Source of the DNA: HXMU1420-13 sp965601825
Lineage (GTDB): Bacteria; Bacteroidota; Rhodothermia; Balneolales; Balneolaceae
NCBI GenBank assembly: GCA_965601825.1
Contig: OZ271839.1
Coordinates: 248,001-312,000 of the forward strand
DNA length: 64,000 nt
Direction of reading: 5' to 3'
The number at the start of each line of letters is the position of its first letter. The first letter of the stretch is position 1. The notes under the pieces were generated by a model. It saw only the letters and a list, made by a program, of their open reading frames with translations, searched no databases and was not told where the DNA came from. The position numbers were made by a program, and so were the translations under genes. Shown here piece after piece: positions 50,236 through 60,695 of this stretch.

Positions 50236-53200
50236 TCGTATTGATAACGAATATCCAAACCTTGTCGGGCATCATCGCCTTGTGTGATAATTAAATCCCA
50301 GCTTTCATTCAGCAGATATTCAAGAACGAATAGTGTTTTTGGTGTTGAACTTGTCAATTCATTGATGATTGAAAAGAAGGTTCTCTCATTCAAGTACCAG
50401 CCAGTTCTGATAGCGGTTGCTCCATTCTGACCTGAGTTATCAATTTGAACAATATCCACGCCCAGTTCTCGCGTGGCAAGTGTTTCCACTTCATCCAAAA
50501 TCACATCTGATAATTCCTGGAATGCTTCTGAACCTGCATCTTCTACAAATACACTTTGCCAGGACTCCAGTGAATAACAAGGTTTATTGAACAGTGTGTA
50601 ACAAATTACATCTGATTGTTCCATCTCAGGGTCGCTTTCAAAAATGAATTCCGGATTTAAATGTGAACCCTGGATATTGTAGTATAATAGAACAGATTCG
50701 CCTTTTTGACGTGTTTGGGGAATATAAAAGCTTCGGATATAAAGTAGTGGATCGTTATAAGGTCCGGTAAAAGTGATGGCTCCTTCTTCAACTTCAAAAC
50801 CTTTTCCAAGTGGACGAACATATCCATCATCAGCGAATAATTCTCCAAATAATTCAATCTCTTCGTCTCGATTTTTTTTCAAATCCAGTAAACCGGTCGG
50901 CTCAATTTCAAGATCGAGATAGTCAGTATTTCTTATAAAAAACCGGCGGTCAAATTCTACAATTACATCAATTGTCAGAGAATCAAATGGTGCAAACGAT
51001 TCTCGCATCTCGTCTTCGAGCTCTACCACTTCCAACGCTTCCTCACCAAAATTCTCCATTAAGTAAAAGCCTTGATTTATAATAAGGTCACCAATCAAAT
51101 CAGGTGTCTCCACTTCTCCGGATAAAGTTGCATCCAAGTCAATTTCCAGGTTCAAATTTCGAGTATTCGCTAGTTCAAATTGGTTGGCTTTTACATCTAA
51201 CAAAACTTCTTGAGGATAAATACCATCGAGGCTGGCTGCTCCTGTTGCTGAGATATTTCCGTTTCCACTTTCTGCAAACAATTCATTGATCTGAACTCCG
51301 GAATCATCAACATCCACTTGAAGCGCTACATTATTCAGAGAAATCCTCGAGTAAGGGACGTTTAAACTACCTCGGCTGATAGTTATATACCCTCTAGGTT
51401 TAATGTTGCCAAGTGGTCCAACAAATTGAATATCCGCGTTCAGTTCACCATTCAAATTGGATAGATAGTTAGTATCCACAAAATCATTAAACACTGCAAT
51501 ATTCAGATTTCTTGTTACAGCTCTAATGTCAATTTCATCATCATCTTCAGGTAATGATATTTCAAAAACACGGAAGTCCACATCAAATGGGTATGCAATA
51601 TTCAGTTCGGCAACAGATGTATTTTGTCGAAATAATTCTGTTTGGATAATTAACTCATTGGTAGAATTTGAGTAATTAAACTCTGAGAATACTCGATCCA
51701 ACGGAATGCCGGAGAGTTCGGGATTATCTAATTCAAGAATACCGGAAAATTGCGGAGATCCTGCCTCACCGGTCATTTCGCCATTAAACGATAAGAGACC
51801 GGTTGTGTTCTCAATTCCAAAATAGTCTAGTATACCAGTGATTCTACTTAAATTGGTTGGTTTTACCTCTAGTTCACCTCTAACTGATCGGCTAAAAAAC
51901 TCATCATCCAATTCCTCTTTATTGATTACAAAAGGCACATTTGCCTGACCAGACACAGCAATTGCATCATCCAAATAAATATTCCCTTTCACATCCAATC
52001 TTTCATTGATGATATCAAAGCTGAAAACCAAACTATCAGCGGTGCTATTTAATAATTCAATTTCATTTATTCTAGCAAATCCATTTCCAATAACATCGCC
52101 CGGAGTTTGATGATAGAACAAATCAGCAGAAAGCATCCCATCAATAAATCTATTACCAAAAATAATATCCTGCGTTAATCCGATGTCAAAATTAACTCCA
52201 TGTAAATAAGCACGTTGTTCATCCTTACCTGCATATGGAATTGATAGCTCAATAAATGCGCCTGATTCTGATGCTAAATTCAGAGTATCAGTTCGTATAA
52301 CATCCTCATTTATTAATACATGAAATGGCTTTTGTAAAATTAATTCAGATTCAGGGCTGATAAAATCAAATCGGTTAAACTCTATTTCTCCGAGTTCATT
52401 CTTTATGTCTTTTTCAAAAGTTCCCTCTTGAATTAAGCGCCCTCTTTCACTTCCAATAATGGTCAATAAGAAATCAGTTACCAGTGAATCTTCATTAAAA
52501 TATCCTCTTGTTGATAATTCAACATCCTGAAAAACGATATCTTGAATTAGCGGATTCTCAACCACTAGATTTGCATTGAATTCTCTGTCTTCTTGAATAA
52601 AAATGTCGGCCCTTCCTGATATCAAATCAGCCTGAAAAAGTGAATCAATAAATACAGAATCTAGTGCTAAATCGAAATTACCAATTAATTCTCCAGCTTC
52701 ATTCTGCTGTACATTACCGTTTAATCCACCTTTTGCCTGCAAGATCTCTAACCCAAAAAAACCGGCTAGTGGTTGAATATCTTTTAACTCTAAATCCAAA
52801 CTAAGTAAGTTTTCAGGATTTGTTGCATCCATGATATCCCGTTGACCTGTTACTTCACCATCAGCAAAATCACTAACTAAGAGTCCTTCACGGATTGTTA
52901 GAATACCTGATTCATATGAGACCGAGGCATCAAAAGATTCTAGTGAAGCGCCATTTATTATCCCATTCTGCAATGTCAGAGTACCAAATACATTTGCTGA
53001 ATTGGGAGATAATCCATTCCCTATGCCATAAATACCGCCATTTAATGTTGTTTCATTACCACTAAAAAAAGAGAAATCACCAAGGTTTAAATCATCGAAA
53101 TAGATTTGATATGTATACTCAGTTGATTCTTGTAATGGATTAAAAGCCTGAATTTCTACCAGTAACTTGCTATCCGAAGTATTTAGAATGGTATTAGAAA

Positions 53201-54677
53201 TCAATCGAGATGAACTGATTTCAATTTCCATGTTTATTTCATCTAATGAGTCTTCCACGATTACCCAGGGAAGTAATTCATCTGTAATCGGATTTTTATT
53301 TCTTACAGTGAGATTAACTGAAGAATCCGGAATCGAAAAACTATTCCCTTTGATAGTACCTGATGCATGAATAAAACCTTCTGGCAGCAGTTCATTGAAG
53401 TTTTTTGGATTAACATTCTCCACAAAATAATCAGCATTCCAAACCGGGCTATTTGAAAAAACTGAATCTATACTAAACTGAAAATTCCCTCTGCCACCGT
53501 CCGCATTTAATAAATTTGCATTGCCAGTGATAAACTGATTTTGAAAGTCGCCCTCGCTATTCAGATTTTGAAAATGATAATTGTCGATTTCAATATTTGA
53601 GCCACTAATTGACCAGTCGAATTGATCAGATTTACTTGGACTTAAATAACTTCCTTCCAGATTTATTGCAATGGGTCCACCAATCAAAGGATTACTTGTT
53701 ATTAAGCCTGGAATGTTGATGTAATCACTAAAAAAACTAACTGAGTTAAGTGAATAGCCCTCATCTTCGATTAATCCAATTGCTAGCTCAACATTCTGAA
53801 ATTGGGGACTGTTTGCAATTAGCTTAATATCAAAATCATCTAATTCACCCTCAAAAACGATTTCCATTTCCACGCCATCCAAATCGTCTTCAACTTCGAT
53901 TTGAGCAAGAATATCTTCCGGATGTATATTTTCTGAAGTTAATTTTCCGTCGATGTTATTGTCACCAAGATTAGCATCGAAAACACCATTTATCATCGAT
54001 TTTCCAACACCTAAAACTAATTGATTCAGACTAATCGATTGATTAGTAAGCTCTCCATCAAGCTCAATGTTTAGTTCCTGAATTAAGTTTTTATTCTCGA
54101 TCTGAACATCAAGTTGATCGATTGAAATTCGATTTTCAGCTCCTAAAAGAAGACTTCCGTTTAGATTTACATTTTTAAGTGAAAGAGATCCAATTGGTGA
54201 GTCTTCATTGAACTCAAGATTTATAACAGATTCCTCAATATTTAAATTATTAACACTGAGACTTCCTGTGCTGCCCTCTACATCTTTCCTTGTAGCATTT
54301 TCTTGTGTTTTATTGATTTCTTCATAATCAAGATGAGTTTCTAAGCCTTCAACCGTGATGCTTTCGAACTCACTTGATAGCAAGCTTAGGAAAACAAACC
54401 GTGCTTCAATTTTACTGATAGTACCATCTATTGCATCTGAATTGAATTGAATATTCTCGAAGGTCAAATATTCCCAGGCATCTCCTTTCACATTTGAAAT
54501 CTCAACCTCAAAACTCCATTCAGATTTTAGAGATTCTTCAATCTTGTTTACGATAATAGATTGAGCAAACTCAGTTTTTAATGAAAACCTAAAAGCAATT
54601 ACTGATACAAGAATTACCAATACCGTCCATGAAAGTATAGACACCCAATTAACGCTATTTGGACTGCTTTCAGCCAT
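50229..54677 (-). CDS. tamB: TamB-like translocation/assembly module protein
   Basis: 1482 residues. A single N-terminal membrane anchor (SVNWVSILSWTVLVILVSVIAFRFSL) precedes a very long AsmA/DUF490-type beta-helical region made of repeated ~25-residue strands (ISIDQLDVQIENK, LTSENIHPEDIL, ARINEIELLNSTADSL). The C-terminus, about 1230-1482, carries the DUF490 signature: TLSGEVETPDLIGDLIINQGFYLMENFG, GLLDLKKNRDEEIELFGELFADDGYVRPLGKGFEVEEGAITFTGPYNDPLLYI and VEYLLNESWDLIITQGDDARQGLDIRYQYDY-like end. Spans the periplasm and works with the outer-membrane partner encoded just upstream. Confidence 0.92.
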   Translation of the reverse strand: MAESSPNSVNWVSILSWTVLVILVSVIAFRFSLKTEFAQSIIVNKIEESLKSEWSFEVEISNVKGDAWEYLTFENIQFNSDAIDGTISKIEARFVFLSLLSSEFESITVEGLETHLDYEEINKTQENATRKDVEGSTGSLSVNNLNIEESVINLEFNEDSPIGSLSLKNVNLNGSLLLGAENRISIDQLDVQIENKNLIQELNIELDGELTNQSISLNQLVLGVGKSMINGVFDANLGDNNIDGKLTSENIHPEDILAQIEVEDDLDGVEMEIVFEGELDDFDIKLIANSPQFQNVELAIGLIEDEGYSLNSVSFFSDYINIPGLITSNPLIGGPIAINLEGSYLSPSKSDQFDWSISGSNIEIDNYHFQNLNSEGDFQNQFITGNANLLNADGGRGNFQFSIDSVFSNSPVWNADYFVENVNPKNFNELLPEGFIHASGTIKGNSFSIPDSSVNLTVRNKNPITDELLPWVIVEDSLDEINMEIEISSSRLISNTILNTSDSKLLVEIQAFNPLQESTEYTYQIYFDDLNLGDFSFFSGNETTLNGGIYGIGNGLSPNSANVFGTLTLQNGIINGASLESFDASVSYESGILTIREGLLVSDFADGEVTGQRDIMDATNPENLLSLDLELKDIQPLAGFFGLEILQAKGGLNGNVQQNEAGELIGNFDLALDSVFIDSLFQADLISGRADIFIQEDREFNANLVVENPLIQDIVFQDVELSTRGYFNEDSLVTDFLLTIIGSERGRLIQEGTFEKDIKNELGEIEFNRFDFISPESELILQKPFHVLINEDVIRTDTLNLASESGAFIELSIPYAGKDEQRAYLHGVNFDIGLTQDIIFGNRFIDGMLSADLFYHQTPGDVIGNGFARINEIELLNSTADSLVFSFDIINERLDVKGNIYLDDAIAVSGQANVPFVINKEELDDEFFSRSVRGELEVKPTNLSRITGILDYFGIENTTGLLSFNGEMTGEAGSPQFSGILELDNPELSGIPLDRVFSEFNYSNSTNELIIQTELFRQNTSVAELNIAYPFDVDFRVFEISLPEDDDEIDIRAVTRNLNIAVFNDFVDTNYLSNLNGELNADIQFVGPLGNIKPRGYITISRGSLNVPYSRISLNNVALQVDVDDSGVQINELFAESGNGNISATGAASLDGIYPQEVLLDVKANQFELANTRNLNLEIDLDATLSGEVETPDLIGDLIINQGFYLMENFGEEALEVVELEDEMRESFAPFDSLTIDVIVEFDRRFFIRNTDYLDLEIEPTGLLDLKKNRDEEIELFGELFADDGYVRPLGKGFEVEEGAITFTGPYNDPLLYIRSFYIPQTRQKGESVLLYYNIQGSHLNPEFIFESDPEMEQSDVICYTLFNKPCYSLESWQSVFVEDAGSEAFQELSDVILDEVETLATRELGVDIVQIDNSGQNGATAIRTGWYLNERTFFSIINELTSSTPKTLFVLEYLLNESWDLIITQGDDARQGLDIRYQYDY

Positions 54678-56668
54678 TAAAATGCCTGTCCTATACTAAA
54701 ATGAAATCGCCATCTTCGGGCAGCAGAATCATTAATCCCGGGTAGTAATTCTAAATCAAAATCTGAAGGGTTGAGTAAGTAGCCAATATCAACTCTGATT
54801 GGTCCAATTGGGGTTTCATATCGTATTCCCGCACCCGTACTATATTGAAGTGCACGTTCATTTATACTTTTAGTACTTCTCCAAACCTGGCCTCCGTCAA
54901 GAAATGCAGCCATTCCAAAGCCTTTCAAAACTCGGTCAAATCGTTGTCTTAGTTCTACATTAAAAGTTAAAAACGCTTTACCCCCAATCGGCACAAAATT
55001 TACCTGGTCTGGAACCTGTGGGTTGTCACTTTCAACAATAATTGCACGTTTTGGTCCTAGTTCATTCCTTGTGTAACCCCGAACCGAACTTGTTCCACCC
55101 GCATAAAACTCAATATCTGCCGGTAGAGAATCTTGCTTTGCAAAATATATCGCACCGGATTGCAATCGTGTAGCTAACACTAACTTTGAAGATAATTCTG
55201 AATATTTTCGAACATCGAAAGATAACTTTTGGAAACTAAAACTAGATTCTCCGAATAATCCTGAAAATTCAACATAAGGCTGAACAATCCAGCCGCGCCT
55301 GCCTCTACTCAATCCATTTGCATAATACAGATTAAACGAAAAGCTCGAGATGTTGTAATTCAAAACACTATCAGGAAGAATTTCTGTTACATCCTGAGTC
55401 CGTTCATTTGCAATATCGTACTCATTATTTATAGCAAACTCATATGCAAAAGTACCCGTAAGATTTCGATTATATTCATATCCAATTGAATTAATCAATC
55501 CGCCTGTAGTGATCGAATAAGCAGGTTCAAGTCTATTCTCAATAAAAGGACTAACTGTAAAACTACTTTGTGTATTGAATACATAAGGAAATAGAAATTC
55601 AGTACTCAGGTACTTTTCAAAATGAGATAACTTTACTGTTGAACTAAATTGTGTGCCTTTTCCATCAATATTTCTATAAATCCATCTGGACTGCGTTCGA
55701 AAGAGTTTCCAAAAATTATCAATTGCCAGAGGATCATTTAATCGATCAAAGTCGCCAATACCTCCCTGCACTCTAAAAGATCGCAGCGGTAATTCTGTTA
55801 CCTGTAATGTTAAATCCAGGGTCGAATCTTGAGGTTGATCAGGTACGGATATTAATGCCAGGCGAAATAAATGATGTTTAAAGACTTCTCGTTGAGCTGC
55901 TCTTAACTTTTCCTCTGAATATAATTCACCGATTTTTAAACCTGTCTCGCGAAGTATATATCGGTCGTCTATTGTTTCCTCACCTTCAATATTAAAGGTT
56001 GATATTCGGGTTCTTGGACCGGCATTTAAGGTAATTAAAACATTTGCCTGGTTATTTAAAGAATCTATCGTTGCTTCAACTTCTACATCAGCATAGATGT
56101 AGCCAATATTTTTTAATACTCTACTAAAAGTACCAATTACCTCTGCTTCTTCAATTATTTGGTATCTTCGATTTGGCCTGAATGGTGATCGATTTAGCGC
56201 TCTCTTATACTCCCTGTTATTTATTATGTAAGCAACATCATCTGCACTGACATTTAAATCATACTCCACATTTAGTATTCGGAGTGCCTCATTTTCAATA
56301 ACACTGAATACCAGATTTTTCCGATCTGGTGATGAGCCATCTAGTAGTTTATAAGAAACCTCAACATTTGGATACCCTCTTCGTTGATAAAAACGCTCAA
56401 TGCGAACTACATCCTTTCTGATTTCAAATTCATCAATATCCATTCCAACATTCTCATTACCGGAAATCCTTTGCCAAAATGATGGGCGTTGATTCGCTAT
56501 GTAGCGCTCGATTATTAAATCTTCAAAGCGCTCATTTCCCTCAATTTCTACATTCCAAATTCTTGCTGTAGTAAATTCACTTTGCGCATTAATTCCGCTT
56601 GAGGAGAACAACATCAGCCAAATAAAAGCAAAAAAAATGGTGCTATGTTTGTGAATAGAAAGTGCCAA
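54677..56668 (-). CDS. tamA: TamA/BamA-like Omp85 outer-membrane protein
   Basis: 663 residues with a signal peptide (FFAFIWLMLFSSSGINAQ). POTRA-like repeats follow (WNVEIEGNERFEDLIIERYI, VLRILNVEYDL-type ALRILNVEYDLNVSADDVAYI, FNIEGEETIDDRYILRETGLKIGELYSEEKLR), then a 16-strand barrel with the Omp85 motif GGTSSVRGY at about residue 520 and the end GPIRVDIGYLL to FHFSIGQAF. Its stop overlaps the TamB start by one base (TAATG), the classical TamA-TamB coupling. Function: insertion of barrel proteins or transport of lipids. Confidence 0.94.
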   Translation of the reverse strand: MALSIHKHSTIFFAFIWLMLFSSSGINAQSEFTTARIWNVEIEGNERFEDLIIERYIANQRPSFWQRISGNENVGMDIDEFEIRKDVVRIERFYQRRGYPNVEVSYKLLDGSSPDRKNLVFSVIENEALRILNVEYDLNVSADDVAYIINNREYKRALNRSPFRPNRRYQIIEEAEVIGTFSRVLKNIGYIYADVEVEATIDSLNNQANVLITLNAGPRTRISTFNIEGEETIDDRYILRETGLKIGELYSEEKLRAAQREVFKHHLFRLALISVPDQPQDSTLDLTLQVTELPLRSFRVQGGIGDFDRLNDPLAIDNFWKLFRTQSRWIYRNIDGKGTQFSSTVKLSHFEKYLSTEFLFPYVFNTQSSFTVSPFIENRLEPAYSITTGGLINSIGYEYNRNLTGTFAYEFAINNEYDIANERTQDVTEILPDSVLNYNISSFSFNLYYANGLSRGRRGWIVQPYVEFSGLFGESSFSFQKLSFDVRKYSELSSKLVLATRLQSGAIYFAKQDSLPADIEFYAGGTSSVRGYTRNELGPKRAIIVESDNPQVPDQVNFVPIGGKAFLTFNVELRQRFDRVLKGFGMAAFLDGGQVWRSTKSINERALQYSTGAGIRYETPIGPIRVDIGYLLNPSDFDLELLPGINDSAARRWRFHFSIGQAF

Positions 56669-56782
56669 AACCTGAGCTTTATAAGAATGAAAGTATAACC
56701 CCTTCTTTTATTATTTAAAATGTAGTATTTGAGTTTAAAAGCACCGAATTGGTTCCTATTTTAGAAAAAAGGGCGCTACTTG

Positions 56783-58045
56783 ATGAAATATACTTCACTA
56801 CTACTCACAGCTATTTTAATCCTCTCTTGTAAATCAACATCAGAGTTTACGGGATTTTCATATGATCCACCTGGCGTTACAAATACTACCGATAGAGAAA
56901 TCAGTATACAAAAGCGGCGAATTATTGGCGCCGGCACCCCAAAAGTGTGGATTAGTAATGAATTTGAAAGCGCAAGAGCCGTCGACTTTTATCAATTAAA
57001 TGACTCTACTTTTGAAGTATACATTGAGCCTGAAAATTATCCGATTAACAACAGTCCCTGGTACAGTTTTAAAATTTGGAGTGATCAAGCTAGAGCAATT
57101 AAACTTCAATTAGCTTATAAAAAAGGGGAACACCGATACTTACCCAAGATTTACAGAAACATGGGTGGACTTTCCTACTCTCATATTATTGAGAATGCAG
57201 AGTTTGATAGTTTAACAGGGGTAGCAAGTTTTGGAATCTATCTTGAGACTGAACCTCAACAGATTTCTGCGCATTTTCTTGATGGAGTTCGCTTTTCTGA
57301 TTTACTGAATGCTTTACCTCGGTATGATTCCAGTTTCATTCAGGTTGATACTGTTGGTAGATCACATCAAGATCGCCCCATCATTCAGCTAACCGTTGAT
57401 GAGCCTTCTGAAATTACTGGAAAAGGTGTTTTAGCACTCGTTAGCAGGCAACATCCTCCTGAGGTGCCTGGTCATCGAGCATATCAATACTTATTTGAAA
57501 CACTGATTGGTGACTCAGATTTAGCTAAGGAATTTAGAAAGCATTTTATTGTTAAATCTTTCCCAATGTTAAATCCGGATGGAGTCGTAAATGGACATTG
57601 GAGACATAATGGCGCCGGTATAGATTTAAACCGTGATTGGATCAATTTCAATCAACCTGAAACACAAGCAGTTCATGATGCTCTTATTCACCTAGTTAAT
57701 CACGATACCTTGAAGCTCTATTACGCCATAGATTTTCATTCGACCAATGAGAACATTTTTTATCCAATCAACGAGGAAGTAGTTACAGTACCTGATAACC
57801 TAACTCAACGCTGGTTTAAAAAAGTTGATGAAGATAATCCTACGTTAAATTTTGTTTCAGAAGAATTTGATACAAGTTCACCTATTTCAAAAAACTGGTT
57901 TTATCATACCTTTGGATCAGATGCTCTTACTTATGAAGTTCATGATGAATTATCTCTTGTTGAAATTAAAAAACTTGGAGTAACTTCGGCCAATTCATTA
58001 ATGCAACTTTTAATTGAAGAGTGGAAACTAATTAATAATCAGTAA
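56783..58045 (+). CDS. CCP-like M14 carboxypeptidase lipoprotein
   Basis: 420 residues from the ATG at 56783. Lipoprotein signal LLLTAILILSCKS. A beta-sandwich N-domain (about 25-170) with PWYSFKIWSDQARAIKLQLAY precedes the M14 catalytic domain, with His224 and Glu227 in SRQHPPEVPG, LNPDGVVNGHWRHNGAGIDLNRDW, His319 in IDFHSTNENIF and catalytic Glu385 in LTYEVHDE. The N-domain plus HPPE form recall cytosolic-carboxypeptidase-type M14 enzymes. All catalytic residues present. Followed after four bases by the membrane-protein gene. Confidence 0.9.
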   Translation: MKYTSLLLTAILILSCKSTSEFTGFSYDPPGVTNTTDREISIQKRRIIGAGTPKVWISNEFESARAVDFYQLNDSTFEVYIEPENYPINNSPWYSFKIWSDQARAIKLQLAYKKGEHRYLPKIYRNMGGLSYSHIIENAEFDSLTGVASFGIYLETEPQQISAHFLDGVRFSDLLNALPRYDSSFIQVDTVGRSHQDRPIIQLTVDEPSEITGKGVLALVSRQHPPEVPGHRAYQYLFETLIGDSDLAKEFRKHFIVKSFPMLNPDGVVNGHWRHNGAGIDLNRDWINFNQPETQAVHDALIHLVNHDTLKLYYAIDFHSTNENIFYPINEEVVTVPDNLTQRWFKKVDEDNPTLNFVSEEFDTSSPISKNWFYHTFGSDALTYEVHDELSLVEIKKLGVTSANSLMQLLIEEWKLINNQ

Positions 58046-58049
58046 ACCA

Positions 58050-58499
58050 TTGATCTTAACTAAAGCACTAAATAACTGGAAATTACGACTCATACTAAGT
58101 GCATTGCTTTGCATTATGGGACTTGGCGCTATGATCAGCATGGTACTAGGGCTATTTGTTGATCTTTCTGTTTATGATAAATCTTTAGTAGCCATTGCAA
58201 TATTTATGGTAGGTATTCCGGCCTATCTAATAATTAGTGGTCTTGGAAAAATCGATGAACATTCCATTGCTGTATTTCTAAATCAACGGGTAGAAGCCTT
58301 TAACAATAGTGCTGATATTTTAGCTGAGGATGAAAAAATACTTACTGAAAAAGAACTGGAAGTTCGAAATCAACTTCTTAAATACATAGAAGAACACCCT
58401 ATTGAGACCCTTTTACCTGCGCGCCCGGTGAAGCAAGCATATGTTTTAATGCTGATCTCATTAATAATTAGTTTCGGCATCTGGTTTACCACTGGATAA
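58050..58499 (+). CDS. Membrane protein, three TM segments
   Basis: 149 residues from a TTG four bases after the peptidase stop. Hydrophobic segments LRLILSALLCIMGLGAMISMVLGLF, SLVAIAIFMVGIPAYLIISGL and, at the end, AYVLMLISLIISFGIWF surround a helical soluble part (LNQRVEAFNNSADILAEDEKILTEKELEVRNQLLKYIEEHP). No family recognised. Cotranscribed with the peptidase. Confidence 0.7.
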   Translation: MILTKALNNWKLRLILSALLCIMGLGAMISMVLGLFVDLSVYDKSLVAIAIFMVGIPAYLIISGLGKIDEHSIAVFLNQRVEAFNNSADILAEDEKILTEKELEVRNQLLKYIEEHPIETLLPARPVKQAYVLMLISLIISFGIWFTTG

Positions 58500-58620
58500 T
58501 CTATTTCCCTTCTTTTTGATACCTTGAGCAATGGCTGACGTTCAAAAACATCATTATTATAGCCAAAACATTCACACTGATTTACACAACATTCAAAGTA
58601 TTTAAGCGTAAATTCGCCGG

Positions 58621-58998
58621 ATGAAAAAATTCGGATCAATAATACTCTTGGCGCTTTATGCCCTTTCCTTAGTCCAGGTATTGGTCCCTGTTTTAAGTTT
58701 TCATGCTAATCATGAGTACATCAAAAATCATTTATGCCGATCATTATTTGAAGCCGGTTTAGATGATTGTGATGGGTTCTGCTTTTTGAGAAAAAATATC
58801 GACGCACATCATGGTCATGATGAGCACCATCATATGCCGGAGGCTACTCCTCCAAAAGTACCCTTTGTTTATGTTTTGACACTAATCAATGATTCTAAGC
58901 CGATTGGACCGGACTTTAAAAAAGAATTCCCGGCTTTTGATATACTTGCTGAGCGTCAATTTTTTGCAGATATAACTCCTCCTCCGCCCAGAGTCTAG
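58621..58998 (+). CDS. His-rich, Cys-containing exported protein of the copper cluster
   Basis: 125 residues. A hydrophobic N-terminal signal IILLALYALSLVQVLVPVLSF leads to NHEYIKNHLCRSLFEAGLDDCDGFCFLRKNI, where Cys residues follow the C-C-C pattern of small Bacteroidota exported proteins found in metal operons. The centre is DAHHGHDEHHHMPE, a probable metal-binding His cluster. It ends FFADITPPPPRV. The location before Sco and PCuAC points to copper handling (inference). Confidence 0.7.
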   Translation: MKKFGSIILLALYALSLVQVLVPVLSFHANHEYIKNHLCRSLFEAGLDDCDGFCFLRKNIDAHHGHDEHHHMPEATPPKVPFVYVLTLINDSKPIGPDFKKEFPAFDILAERQFFADITPPPPRV

Positions 58999-59085
58999 TC
59001 GTTTCTCCGGACTTACAAATCCCAGTTATAAATACAGAAGTATCTGGGTGAACTATCTATATAAACAACTCAAAGAAATTTTCTA

Positions 59086-60111
59086 ATGAAACGACTATTG
59101 GTATTCGTAGCAGTAGCTACATTTTTTATTACAGAGGTAAATGCACAGTGGAAATCGGGTAGACCGGATGGCCATGCTCCGATTCAGATAATGGGCGATC
59201 ACGCTCATGGAAAAGGTGAAATCATGTTCTCTTACAGATACATGATTATGGACATGGACGGAAATGGTGACGGAACTGATGAACTTTCAAACTCGAGCTT
59301 ACTTCGTCCAAATGGAGGAGATTATATGGTTGCACCGGAAGTAATGCCTATGCAAATGCATATGCTGGGTGCGATGTATGCAATTTCTGATGATCTAACC
59401 ATTATGATGATGCTAAATTACATTGATAATGAAATGGATCATATCACTGCAATGGGTAATGAGTTCACTACAGCTTCATCTGGATTGGGCGACATTAAAG
59501 TATCAGGTTTATATACTTTCTTCCGGCAAGGAAATATGCAAATGCATGCAAATATTGGTCTAAGTATCCCAACAGGGACGTTAGAAGCCAGCGATGAAAC
59601 ACCAATGAGTGCCCCAAACGAAGCTATTCTTCCTTATCCGATGCAACTTGGTTCCGGAACTTTCGATTTTATGCCAGGAGTTACATTTTTAGCTCAAAAC
59701 GAGAAAATGTCCTTCGGCTCTCAATTAAAAGGGGTTCTTCGATTAGGAGAAAATGACAGAGATTACACACTAGGTAATCGACTTAACCTAAATGGTTGGG
59801 CCGGTTATAAACTGAATAACAGTATTAGCCCAATGATAAGCTTCAATTTACATACCTGGGGTGATATTGATGGTGCAGATGTAATACATAATATGGCATT
59901 AAACAACGATGTAGTTCATACGGTTGATCCTGATTTAAAAGCAGGAACTCGATTGGATCTCGGATTTGGACTAAACTTTCAAGGTCCAGAAGGTCCGCTT
60001 CGAGGAGCTCGGTTTGGTGTAAATTATGATTTGCCAGTATATCAAAATTTAGATGGACCGCAGATGATGACTCAAGGAATTCTTACCTTTGGTCTGCAAT
60101 ATTCTTTATAG
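59086..60111 (+). CDS. Met-rich outer-membrane transporter-like protein (copper cluster)
   Basis: 341 residues with signal FFITEVNAQ. The mature N-terminus has HAPIQIMGDHAHGKGEIMFSYRYMIMDMDGNG and later EVMPMQMHMLGAMYAI, MMMLNYIDNEMDH and QGNMQMHANIGLS, an unusual density of Met and His, the ligands of Cu(I). The rest is a barrel of the transporter-like class (SFGSQLKGVLRLG, NLNGWAGYKLNN, GARFGVNYDLPVYQN), ending FGLQYSL. Probably an outer-membrane copper channel or sensor. It lies eight bases before the sco gene. Confidence 0.75.
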   Translation: MKRLLVFVAVATFFITEVNAQWKSGRPDGHAPIQIMGDHAHGKGEIMFSYRYMIMDMDGNGDGTDELSNSSLLRPNGGDYMVAPEVMPMQMHMLGAMYAISDDLTIMMMLNYIDNEMDHITAMGNEFTTASSGLGDIKVSGLYTFFRQGNMQMHANIGLSIPTGTLEASDETPMSAPNEAILPYPMQLGSGTFDFMPGVTFLAQNEKMSFGSQLKGVLRLGENDRDYTLGNRLNLNGWAGYKLNNSISPMISFNLHTWGDIDGADVIHNMALNNDVVHTVDPDLKAGTRLDLGFGLNFQGPEGPLRGARFGVNYDLPVYQNLDGPQMMTQGILTFGLQYSL

Positions 60112-60119
60112 TGTAATCC

Positions 60120-60695
60120 ATGAAAATAAAACTCTATGGTTTGTTGGCATTGCTCCTTTTTGGAGCCTGCCAGCGAACCGTTATTATTGACGACTTAAAC
60201 GATGCCTCATTCGAGTTACTTACTCAAGATAGTGTAGCTGTAACTTTTCCCGATGACTTCAAAGGCAAATATGTAGTTATGGGCTTTATTTATACAAACT
60301 GCCCTGATATTTGTCCACTTGTAACGCAAAACATGATCAAAATTCAGGAAGAATTAGGTAATCCTGATGATGTTCAATTCCTGGGATTCAGCTTCGATCC
60401 CGCACGAGATACCCCCAGCATACTTGCAAACTATAAAGATGCTTTTGATCTTGAGACTAACTTTGATTTTCTAACAGGTGATACAACGGTTGTGTCGGCC
60501 TTGATGGACAGTTTACGAGTTCGATCACAGATTTCATTTACTACAACCACAGAAGCTGGCGAAGAACTATATTTCCTCAATCATTCTGATAAAATAATGG
60601 TGATGGACAAAGATTCTAGGGTAATCATTGAATATGGTGGAAGTCAACCAATGGTGCCAACATTAATAATCGAAGACTTTCAGAAAATAAGATGA
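60120..60695 (+). CDS. SCO1/SenC-family copper chaperone lipoprotein
   Basis: 191 residues. Lipoprotein signal LLALLLFGACQ. Thioredoxin-like fold with YVVMGFIYTNCPDICPLVT, giving the copper ligands Cys61 and Cys65, SFDPARDTPSIL, and His155 in FLNHSDKIM as the third ligand. Delivers copper to cytochrome c oxidase CuA in known cases; here the oxidase is not in the window. It overlaps the PCuAC gene by four bases. Confidence 0.93.
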   Translation: MKIKLYGLLALLLFGACQRTVIIDDLNDASFELLTQDSVAVTFPDDFKGKYVVMGFIYTNCPDICPLVTQNMIKIQEELGNPDDVQFLGFSFDPARDTPSILANYKDAFDLETNFDFLTGDTTVVSALMDSLRVRSQISFTTTTEAGEELYFLNHSDKIMVMDKDSRVIIEYGGSQPMVPTLIIEDFQKIR